A DNA stretch of 64,000 bases from Pseudocercospora fijiensis CIRAD86. Taxonomy: Eukaryota; Ascomycota; Dothideomycetes; Mycosphaerellales; Mycosphaerellaceae. The stretch is taken from contig NW_006921535.1 of NCBI RefSeq assembly GCF_000340215.1, positions 1,244,483 to 1,308,482 of the forward strand, given 5' to 3'. The translations under genes and the position numbers were made by a program. Below the pieces are notes generated by a model. That model did no database searches. It was not told the DNA's origin and saw nothing but the letters and a program-made list of their open reading frames with translations. This document shows positions 21,309 through 31,325 of the stretch, in pieces (positions within the stretch are counted from its first letter, which is position 1; every line of letters begins with the position of its first letter).

Positions 21309-22564
21309 TCAAAGTCCTTCTTTTGCGAGCATATCTATGCGCTGTCAGCTATGTGATTGAATTCAAGTGTATTATCAGCTTACCCGCGATGCTGAGGTAG
21401 AATGCAATGGCGTTGAAACTGAGCCTGAATTAATACTTTGACCACCAAGAAGCCACGGACTGACTTACTTCCGCTTCTTACCCGTCAGCTCCCAGAAATA
21501 CCATCTCAGTCTGTTCGTCCAGTTGATGAGGTCCAAGTGGCTGACATGATTCAGAGTACCCTTGTAAGTTCCCCATTGACTGCTCTCGACACTGACAAGA
21601 CCATCATTTGCACCCTCAATCGGCTCGATGATACTGTGCGACTTTCGAAATACGGAAGTCAGATGAGGTTGGAATGCAGCGCCATAGCTGTAATACTTGA
21701 CTCCCTCCACGTCCGGCGTCCTTGGATTGTAATTATTGGCCATGTACTCTCTGGTCAGCTGTCGAAAGGCTCCCGTCTCCATGCCAAAGAACTCGAGGAC
21801 TTTGTACAGCCTGGGAATATTGCTCATGCCGATCTGCTTGAACATGTAGTCGGCGAATGAAGATCCTCTGTGCGGTGTGGCAACTGTCGTGAGTGATAGC
21901 ACCTTCACATTCGGGGGCTTGAGTCGGGACACCATATGTCTTGCATCTAGACCTCTGCTTGCGTGTCAGTGTCGAGGTTGGTAGCATATCTGATGATCGT
22001 ACCCCTGGCTGTTGTTAGCTCGAGTCGTTCCAGTAGTTGCCATGTCATCAACGCACCATGCTGTGCCTACTCCGAGTCAGTTCCTGTCATGGGCCACGAA
22101 AACGTTTGTGATACTAACGCGATTATGTTTACTGCTTTGCCATTTGCTTGCCTCTCAATGCTCTCAGCTAGCTTGGCGGCTCGCACTTCAATTCTACCCG
22201 AAGGCGGTACATGCGCTGTGATGACTTCGACATTCTTGGCTGCCAAAGCCTGTGTTATGCCTCTCCAGTACGCGATTCCCGGGAAGAAGTGACCAATTGG
22301 TCTCAGCTCATCGAAGCCCAGAAGTCCATGAGCAAGCACGATAGCATGTTTTGGAGCCTCATAGCTGGACTTGACGACAGCAAACGCGTCTTCAATGAGT
22401 TCGTCCACGCGAGGATCATCATTCGTCTTCTGTACTGGCTGATCTTTGGCTTTTTCGAGGAAGGAGCGGGAAGTGTGAAACCCAGCTTTTCTGCAACAAG
22501 CAGTATTCGATGTCCGGAGTGCGACACGCCGTCTTAGGGCGATGACCAGCATACCACCTGGCAC
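21309..22564 (-). CDS. tgl2: Tgl2-type mitochondrial triacylglycerol lipase, six exons with micro-exons
   Basis: Predicted exons: 22564-22119, 22066-22057 (10 nt), 22004-22003 (2 nt), 21954-21469, 21418-21384 (35 nt) and 21334-21309 (26 nt). The introns are 48-52 nt, all GT-AG, most with CTAAC or CTGAC branch points. The product is 334 aa. The N-terminus is basic and hydroxylated, fitting a mitochondrial presequence. LAHGLLGFDEL supplies the oxyanion-hole region. The elbow AHSMGGLDARHM exists only after joining exons 1-4. Catalytic Asp is likely in EGANDGLVS and His in NHVSHLDLINW. The last two small exons encode NFNAIAFYLSIADMLAKEGL, which matches the end of yeast Tgl2, a mitochondrial lipase acting on short- and medium-chain glycerides. 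The 2-nt exon is forced by reading frame and motif and is a prediction. Confidence 0.8.
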
Positions 22565-22565
22565 G

Positions 22566-22756
22566 ACGGTTAGGATGTTGTCGAGATCAATCTCCGATCA
22601 GACCCTCTTGGCGAAGTGTATACGGACGGCTGGAAGCGGGCCTCGCGTATTCTAGCGAGGGTCTGAAGCGAAACTCAGTGAACAATGAACACCCCGGATT
22701 TTTGGTTCGTAAAACTCAGCATTCGATATTTATAGCAGGGCAATTTTCCGAATAGA
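22566..22756. other. Short spacer between lipase gene and MULE
   Basis: Non-RIP sequence holding the lipase promoter. It contains a GCG-rich imperfect inverted repeat near 22650-22665 (CTCGCG and CGAG). The lipase start codon lies about 200 bp from the transposon border. Confidence 0.35.
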
Positions 22757-22765
22757 CGGATTTCG
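22757..22765 (+). repeat. Left 9-bp target-site duplication (CGGATTTCG)
   Basis: CGGATTTCG occurs here and again at 26622-26630, immediately outside the two inverted ends of the element. A 9-bp duplication is the norm for Mutator-like transposons. Confidence 0.75.
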
Positions 22766-25700
22766 GGGCCCGTATAAAGTCCCATACCACCGTCCGAGCG
22801 TCGCTTATACTAAGAATAAGCTCGGCCTACTATAGCGGACTTAGTAAGATATAGAAGTCCGCTCCGTAGTGTGCGTAACTATAGAAAACGTGATCTCGTC
22901 GTCGCCGCGCGTCGCGGTTGCTAGGTCGACGGTAGTAGTAGTAGTAGTAGTAGTACGATTTCCGCTAGTATACTAAACATCGCGAATAAGAGGTCGTATA
23001 GTCGCAATTTAATAGATTTCGTACTATTTTAATAGATTTTAACGACCCCCGCATCTCTGCTAATAGATACTAAGTATGTTACTAAAAATGAAGCTAAAGT
23101 TTGTTAGCAAAATAGCGGTATAGCAAAAAGTAAGATATTATTAGCGATTATTAACAAATTAATAGTAGTAATATATATTAGAGGGCAGCGGTATATAAGG
23201 CATACTACTATAGACCTATATCGCACTCGGATCGTTACTCTGCTACTTATTTTAGTAAGGAAAGTAGCTATACGGTACTAGCGGAGTCGACGAAGGCATT
23301 TAATAGCTATAAGTTACCTTCGTAGCGGCTTATAAAGGAAAACGCGCAAAGAACGCGTCGGTACTGCCTAGAACTGCTAACGCCGCTTCTTTACTAAGAT
23401 TTGGTAGAACTAGCGCCGCTAGTATTCGGTTAGGTATATATAACTTCTTTGCCTGTTTCTTCGACCTCTTTTTACTTATAGTATCTACGCTCTTATCTAC
23501 GCTCTTGCCCTTCTGCTTCTTTAGTAGCGGCGCTATATCGTTAGTCGCTTTCGGATAGCGGTAGCTCGATATAATGTCGCTTAGCAATAGCGCTTATAAT
23601 AGCTTCGGCGGCGCTTTTATTAGTATAAAAATAGCGTCCGAATATATAGTCTTAAAGTAAGTAAGGACTAGCTTAGTAAAGCCCTTTCTAATATTATCGC
23701 CGCTCTCGTAGAAGACTATTAGCATCTTCGAGATAATAACCTTACGTTACTTATCGCTCTCGTCTATGCCTTATTAGTCGTATAAGCGCTTAAGTTAGAA
23801 GATTAACTCGTACGTATTAGTAAGCACCTCGCGGACGTTTAATCGATAGGTAGGCACGTACGCCGCCGCCGCCTTAGTAGCGGCGTCTTCTTATACCGCC
23901 GTTAACTTAGAAGCGTCTTCTTCGTAGACCTCGAGAGCGCGTCTAGCGAATATATTAACCTATTGTTGCTAGTAATAATCCTTAATAATAACGCGTTTAA
24001 GTATAAGGTAATAATACTAGAGGTTAGCGCAAAGGATACGATATTAGCGGAAGAATTTATAGTCGTAGGTAAGCGCGCCTACCTCCTTAGTTAATAACGG
24101 CTTCGGGTCTTAGTATATAGACTTATTAAGAACGCGATTAATCTTAGCACTAATCTTGCGCTAAATAGGCTATAGAAGGCGTAGAAGCTAGGTCCGGAGC
24201 TCGTCGTCGTCGCTACGCGCGAGTAGATATACGTTTAATGCCTAACGCTTACTAGTAATATCCGACTAAAGGTCTCTAAGCTCGCTCTCTTATATTATAT
24301 ATATCGCTACGCCCTTTAGTATAAAGTTAGCTACTATTAGCGACTTATTGCCGTCTATTTTAAAATATGCGTAAAAGCTCTTATTTATGTTAGTATCCTT
24401 ATATTGTCTAACGATAGTAGGTACGTTATAAACGCGATAGTAGTTTGCCTATAGGCGAATATCGCTGCCGAAGTCTTATACTAAATAGGTGTAGTTTAAC
24501 TCGTAATTGCTATTTCGAGGGAGGTTATCGATAGCGGCTTAGAGCGACTCTTTCGCGCTTTCGAGTAAGCGGCGATAAACAATAGCGGCGCGAAGGTGTC
24601 TACGTATCTCTTAGTAGATTTTCGCGCTAAAGCGTCTATCGATAGTACGCTAAACGTAGACGTAGTATAGAAGGTATATTGTCGTCGGAAATGCTATACG
24701 AATAGCGCGTCGCTCAGCTGCCGAGTCGTCTATAAGGAGGAATTTAGGCACCTAAACACCGCCTATCTACCTACTTATAGTACGTAAAAACTCCGCTATA
24801 ATATCGCTATCGTTAGTAGGTAAAAGCATGTGTGCCGCTATACGAGAAATGCTATATTTGTCCTTTACTATAATAGTATAAAGGAACTAACTAAGGTAAT
24901 TAGTCTTATACGTCGCGTCTATAAACGCGATCGTACGATAGGCTTTTAGCAGTTCTATACTAGTTTTGCTAGCATATACGACGCCGTAGGTAGTCTTTTT
25001 GTTAATTTAGCGTACGGCCTCTATATTCTCGCAAAATAGCCCTTCTATAATAATGTATTAGCAGTTGTTATAATAAAAAACTAGAATTAAAACAAACAAG
25101 AATCCTAAGATTTAGGGTTCGGGCTTGCTAAGGCGCGCTAGAAGCCGGACCGAGCTTGTACCGGGGCTCCTAAATTATCTTATTAGCTCGAAGCTAAGGC
25201 TCTGCGGCGCTGCCGCTTTAAGCGAAGAACTTTAAAGATTTCGAGAATCTTTAAAATTCTAGCTTTTATATCGAGAATTCGCTAGTAATCGAATCTAATA
25301 GCTTCCTCGAGGGACTAGATAAGCTAAGCGGGGTTATGCGTTAATCTATTAGTTAATCGGAGTCCGGATGCGCGGACGCGATAGTCTGTATAGCTATTCT
25401 ATCGACTTTACGTCTAACCTTAATAATAACAATAAGATTAACTAACCTTATTAATACTACTCGAATATATCTTCTTTCTATGTTTGCTATGCTAGCGACG
25501 CGCCGCCGAGCCTTCTATCCTTATATACCTTCTAGAAGGCGCGACTAGAATTTAGTACGTCGTATTTTATTATAAAATTGCTACTAGCGGCCTTAAATAG
25601 CGCGTTCGCTACTAGGTCGTACTAAGCCTTTAGTATCTTCTATACCGCACTCGGCTTATATCTATAGCATACCTCGTACCCTATAGTAGTTAATAAAGCA

Positions 25701-26621
25701 CTATACCGGCGGAAGAGGTTAAAGTTGTCGAGTTAGTAGTAATCCGAGTAATCCTCGCGGCTTATCCGCTAAACTCGATACGCGACAATCTCCGGCTTAC
25801 TAGACTCCTTATCTTCTTTACTATATATAGTATATACCTTTATAGTTATAAGACAACCTTGCGCGCGTTTAATCTTCTTATTAAAGCGCCGCGTACTATA
25901 CCCTTTAGTCCTATCCGACTTCTAGTGCGGTTGTTTACAAAAGCGGCAAATATAACGCATTGTTTCTAACCTACTCTTCTTAATATAGTTCTTATTCTTC
26001 GTCTATATATTATTAATATATAGCAATAACGCGTACTATTACTTCGCTAGTACCTTAAACGAGTCGTCGAAGCTGTATAGAATAGCTCGTTTGCGCTACT
26101 CGCGGAGGTTATCGATATATAGTAAGGACGCGTAGTACGAGTCTAGCTTTACTAGAACTCGAGACTTTCGAGGGTAGCGATAGTCTAAGGAAACTAACGC
26201 GTTTTTATTACTAGAATTAACCGAATCGTCCCTTTCTTTCTTTTTTATTAAAAAGTTAGCGTTCCGACCGCGCTCTACTCTCGTCGCAATCTTATACCTA
26301 GCGCGAAGTTATCCTATACCTACGACGCTAGTATACTATCCCTACCTCCTCCGAGGTAGTTAGCAATTAATATAGTATTAGAAGAGATTAAAGGCATAAT
26401 TTAAATAATAGAAGAGATAGAAACGATAGTAGAATAGTTAAAATAGCGATAGTAAGGTACGATAGCGAGGTAGAAAATAATAACCTAAATAAAGACCGGC
26501 GCGTAGACGCGCCGGAGCGGAAGCGTATACAATCTATACCGACCGCCGCTCTATAAGGTCTACGGCCCTAGCTTATAGTAGGTTAGGCGCTCGGACGCTG
26601 GTATAGGACTTTATACGCCTC
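22766..26621 (-). mobile_element. RIP-degraded MULE (Mutator-like) DNA transposon
   Basis: The 3.86-kb element has imperfect terminal inverted repeats. The left end (from 22766) and the reverse complement of the right end share CGTATAAAGTCC, then ATACC, then CGTCCGAGCG, with weaker similarity to about 70 bp. A 9-bp direct repeat flanks it. The minus strand encodes a MULE-type transposase riddled with stops. Around 24700-24970 it reads FIDATYKTNY, VKDKYSISRIAAHMLLP and FLLIDDSAAERRAIRIAFP, the DDE core of fungal MULE transposases. A Cys-containing N-terminal segment (MRYICRFCKQPH) lies at about 25950. Stops are mostly TAG where W or Q is expected, and TpA is in great excess, the RIP signature. 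No functional protein can be made. A (GTA)8 run occurs at 22932-22955. Confidence 0.85.
22932..22955 (+). repeat. (GTA)8 microsatellite
   Basis: Eight GTA repeats inside the left end of the MULE element. Confidence 0.8.
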
Positions 26622-26630
26622 CGGATTTCG
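26622..26630 (+). repeat. Right 9-bp target-site duplication (CGGATTTCG)
   Basis: Identical to 22757-22765 and abutting the right inverted end of the MULE. Confidence 0.75.
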
Positions 26631-29600
26631 CCACACCTTTGGTGCCGCTCTAGCCTCTAGGAGTCTAGGTGCCGCTCCAGTCCCTAATTGGGCCGCTAAG
26701 ATCCGAATACAGTCAAGCGTAGCAGAAATTTTGCATGGCTTCACCCTCCTGGTCCCTATCGATATTTTCAGACTGCCGTAGTTATCTAACTTATCTTTAC
26801 AAGATCGCAATTTCACGCGAAGAACTTGAAGCTCCGATGCGAGATGCGATGATGTTATCCGGGGTTGCGTCAGTCACTTCACCCCTCGCCCCGAACAGTG
26901 GGGAGGAGACAACGATGTAATCAATAACAGACAGGAGCGTCACGGCTGCCGTTTGCTCCCAGTCTCAGATCAGCCTTGGTACTGCATACCGTGATAAGGA
27001 TTCTTACTATCCAGTCAATGGAGTAAGTGAATGACAAGACGGGGAAAACATTACAGGAGGCTGACACTCGTAGTGTTATAACATCGGAACTGGATATGTA
27101 GACCAGTTTGCGGCTGCATGCAAGAGATATTATGCTGCCACTAGCGCGATTTGTTGTGCGGATACCCAGACTTGTCAGACTGCGTAGGTCGTAGAAGGCA
27201 GAGTTGGCGGGATGAGATTGTGGTGGTGGATGAGATCTTGAGTCGTTGAGAGCGGAAACTAGCTCGTGGTGGAGAGTGTTCTGCTGTCGTCCTTTGTAAT
27301 AGTCGTCCTTTGTAATAATTGTTGGGCCTGTCATTGGGATTAGGCGTATCACCTCTGCATGGTCCAATCTCCCTTTCAGCCTCTCCGTATTCAGCATTGA
27401 TTTCCAGTCACGATCCTGTGAGAAAATCAATACGTTCGTGGGCTTTCCAAGTAACTAAAGAGTAGTTTTCGGGGCCACCGCGGTCTGCTCCGTTGTTTGC
27501 TTTCGAAGATTGTTCCTGGAGGGTAGTTGGGCACCGAAAGTACTGTACCATATCTTGCAATGCGATGCTGACCGTCGATCCGGTCCTTGAGGCCAGACGT
27601 ATAGCAGATATGATATGCATAACAGCTCGCGCTTTCCCGATTTCGGGTGATTGTTGCCCTATACGGTCAGGCTAGCAGCGTGTTCACATTGCGACCATTA
27701 TACGTCACCTTCACTGGCATTCGCCTTGTGCTCAATAGCCTTCCAGTACGCTGTTGATATCTGAGAAGACGAGTCCGCGCCGTTCATCGACTGAACTGGA
27801 CTTACTGGACACGAGAAGCCGTGGCCCTGAAGGTACGACTACCAGCAAACACGATAAGTGGTGTACAGCGCTGTAAGATTGGGATCGACAAAGTGTTCTG
27901 CCGCTGCGATGAGAAGTGAGGCTTTTTCGTTGTTCGGGCTGGCGACCATTCGGCTTGTTTCCGCAGGGAACTGGTCAATCACCCTGTTCAGCACAACCCT
28001 CTCCAAAGTGCGGTGCCCCAGACCCGCAATGCTGGCGAATGTTCGGAGCACATAAGAGCGGTCTGCGCATAACGTTGCGAGGCTCTTGGCAGCGCTCTAC
28101 CACAATGGCGAATTCGATGACACGAGACCACCCTCTCGCCGGCCAAGATTTGGCTTTTGATTGCAAGCCAACAAAGCTCCCGGATGAGCAATATATTAAA
28201 TAGAATGGCGAGTTCATGAGGCAAGGAAAGCGACTACTCCGACCTTTCGAGTTGCGCGTAGTGTTCGTGTATTGTTCGAGGTTCCTCTTCGGCAGTCTTG
28301 TTGCATCTTCGTAAGACAGTTGTATCATGGCTCATCGGCATCTGATAGTTTGTAGTGTATCGATGGAAAAAGGCAGAAAGTTTGAGAGTAGCTGACTGAC
28401 CACGTCGATCGTGTGTTATGAACAGTCAGCGACATGCCGTCATATGTATACTGATATCTACACTTTTGAAAATGTGCTTCGAGTAAAAGTGCGAGACACA
28501 ACCATGACGTTCAGTGGCGACGATGGAATTGTACCGCATGTTAGACAAGCAGTGCTGACGCCTTGAGCTAGAATACCCTACCTAATGAAAGATCGCTCAT
28601 ATTGGCGGGTTGGTGGTGTAAGGCATCAGGTCACACGAGCTGCAAATATCCGCTCCGTCTCCACAGAAGATCCGTCAGGTATGGTTGGTTGGTGTCACTG
28701 TTGATCTATCATCTGGTGAGACGTGGCCTTGATTGGCGGGCGCTGAGGGTCTCTTGATCAATAATCATACAGTACCGCTGCCAGTGAACTTCAATACAGC
28801 AACGGGCTTCAGGATTCGCGGAGACAGGCCGAGCAGTAATTCTTGCCGACTTCCATGCGGTGTGGCTGGGAGCGTCTACTTTCCGCGCAGGCTTGTTTCA
28901 TGTCGAAGCTGGCTAGCAGAAACTGTCGTTTGTCGCGCACTGCCAGCCAAACAGAACCGAGCGCAAGTTGCAATCCTGTCCCACCATTGCATCACTTAGC
29001 ATGTCTGCATTATTGCAGGGCGGAGACACTGGATGCACTTCCACTACCTTGTGGGACCACAAAATGACAGGAACAATGGGTAGGACGGTGGACAGCTAAA
29101 GGATCGGCTTTTGTACTGCAAAATTGCATGCAGTGGGCGGCCTTTGGGCAGCATTGGGGAATCCAGGGCGACGATCTACCATGAGATTACCCACGGCATC
29201 AGGCTGTCCTTCGAATCCTAGTCAGTAAGCGAAATCCTCTGGAGGGTCTGTCGCGTTGGTCTGAGGTTGCAAATCTAGCGCTTGTGGGCTCGTCGCATTC
29301 GTGCCATGAGCGCGTTGCGTCGGCAAATGTGCACCACTGCTGGGCGCTGGCGGAGGTGGTGATTGCCGGGCATCAGACGTGCCAGAAGTCCATGAAGATC
29401 CTCGCAACAGCCAATCTGCCTGGGTAGAATGCAGTACACATCCTTGCCCGAATGCTGGCTGTGACGTAGCGGCAGCAAGGTGTCAGAGGCCCTCGGGCGG
29501 CGGTGGCGGTGGCGAGCCAGGCAGCGGCGATGATAGACAGACACACTGATGAGCCTCGTCGCCTGCACAAGCGACGCTGAAGCAAGCACACGTCGCAGCG

Positions 29601-30110
29601 GCAACAGGCCGAGGAATTCAAGGCCAGGCACTCCGTCGTCTGGACTCTGGAAAGCAGAGCAGACGCTGAGACGCATGATGCATGATGCATGATGGCCAAG
29701 GTTCAAGGGTCCAAGGGTTGCATGGCACGCTTGACCCGAAAGGGAAATGGGAATATGGGACTGGACAGCGAGACGACGTCATCGCACCTCCCATACCTCT
29801 CGGCCTGTCAATGGTGTCGGTCGCACTCTTCCCTAGCGCGCTGTCCGTTCCCAGGTCGCAGTGCTAGTCCTCATCTCTACTGCATCTTCTCTGCCGCACC
29901 GAGTCCGAGTCCCTGCATGTCTCCCTCTCGCATCTGCACCGCCCAGTCTGCCTGACTTGTGCTTTGCTTCCGACAACACCTCTCCTGTCCACTCCCCCGT
30001 ACCGTCCCTCCGTACCGTCCCTCCGTACCAGACTCCTCTCCTGAAGCGTGCCTTATATGACGCCCGCTAGGCACTCCTGAGCACATCCACGCGGCAAACA
30101 GCCTTTCATA
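26631..30110. other. Gene-poor region of 3.5 kb
   Basis: No gene recognised. Minus-strand open segments at 27408-27620, 26921-27430 and 27839-28051 have protein-like composition (for example PENYSLVTWKAHERI, then DRDWKSMLNTERLKGRLDHA across a possible splice) but no family I know; they may be relics. A short duplication of GTCCTTTGTAATA lies near 27290-27320. A 13-bp unit (CCGTACCGTCCCT) is repeated at 29997-30029 in the presumed leader of the next gene. The AT-rich RIP signature is absent here. Confidence 0.4.
29997..30029 (+). repeat. 13-bp tandem repeat in 5' leader
   Basis: CCGTACCGTCCCT occurs twice in tandem plus a partial third copy, about 85-115 bp upstream of the start codon of the SCOC-like gene. 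Confidence 0.75.
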
Positions 30111-30669
30111 ATGACATCGGAGTCTGGTGCACTACCTTCGATTGGGGAGCCGACATTGCACGCCGTGCAGAACACACCTTCACCCTTGCACTCGCCCGAC
30201 TCCAGCGCAGTCGTCAGCGAGGATGATACCATGACCGACGACCGAATATCGAGACCGAAGATTGGAAGCCGAAAGAGCAGTGGCACCATGATTGTGTCGC
30301 GCGACTCTGCGACAACGCTCGTTGACCCAGACTTTGACGAGAACGATGTGCGCACAATGTCTCCGCGAAGGAATAGCGAAGAAGTCGACAAGCTTGGCGA
30401 GGAGGCGCGCAAGGACCTGATTGAACAAGCGAAAGTCCTACAGATGAGTCTGCAAGCGATTGTAGACCGCGTGGAAACGGTCAAAAGTGAGCACGAGAAG
30501 CTTGAGGGCGGGAACAAATTCCTGCAGTCGTAAGTCGCTATCCCCTACCTCCACACCCTCTTAGACATTTTGTTAATGTCACTCTAGATACATCGGCGAG
30601 CTCATGCAGACATCGAAGATCACATCGACAGCGCCCTTGAAAAAGGGAAAAGGCCGAAGCGGCAAATAA
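30111..30669 (+). CDS. Short coiled-coil protein (SCOC/DUF2205 family)
   Basis: Exon 1 runs 30111-30529 and exon 2 from 30588 to 30669. The 58-nt intron (GTAAGT to CTAG, phase 2) gives 166 aa. The N-terminal about 90 residues are Ser/Pro/Asp-rich and disordered. The C-terminal about 75 residues are a heptad-like coil (LQMSLQAIVDRVETVKSEHE) joined by splicing to KFLQSYIGELMQTSK, matching SCOC/UNC-69, where a short coil is followed by a QYIxNLM-like core. It ends in a basic Lys/Arg/Gly tail. In animals SCOC binds Arl1 at the Golgi and influences autophagy and vesicle transport. The fungal role is inferred from that. Confidence 0.8.
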
Positions 30670-31325
30670 CCATCGCTGTCCGTGGATTGCACTGTATTAC
30701 CATCATGATTTACTGTGTCTCGCTTGCTTTTAGCATGGCGCGGAATGTGTTTTACTTAATGGCATGGAAAAGGACTACTGCATCTACGATCGCCTAATCG
30801 GCGACGTTAACGGCGTCAAGGCGCAATACGCAATACTTACGGACGACAAAGTCACGTGTATCATAATGATTACAGGTTGGAATGAAATCATTCTAGCTAT
30901 TTGACTCGCTTGGTGTCGAGCGGGTTTGAAATATGGGAGGATAGGATGAGAGGATAGGACGAGAGCCTCGGCAATATTGCTGTCGCCATGAATTAAGCTA
31001 CGCCTTCGAGATCACATGTTCCACTCCCTCTTCATTCCCTCTCGAGGAAGAGTAACGTATGCAAGGAGGCTTTCGTGATTCCGGCCGTTCGTTAGCGTGG
31101 ATTTGTAAGCATCTCAGCGTTCTACATCGATACTTCTACGAATTACTGTACGCTCTATAGCGATGCAATTGTACTGATTTTTGCACTAAAATAATCGCAG
31201 CGTCGAGTTCTATAATTCTAAAATTGTAGGCAATGTATTATAGCAGAATATACTAATATAGAAGTAGGTAGTTTAAAGCCTAGTCGAATAGCTAAGTGCC
31301 GCTAAGTTAGGGTCTAGCGAGGGTC
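30670..31325. other. Intergenic spacer into the second RIP block
   Basis: Normal-composition DNA to about 31130, then increasingly TpA-rich sequence leading into the transposon. No gene seen. Confidence 0.4.

Noticed and set aside
23330..23587. Minus-strand frame of 85 codons
   Set aside because: It falls inside the RIP-degraded MULE and is only an uninterrupted piece of that element.
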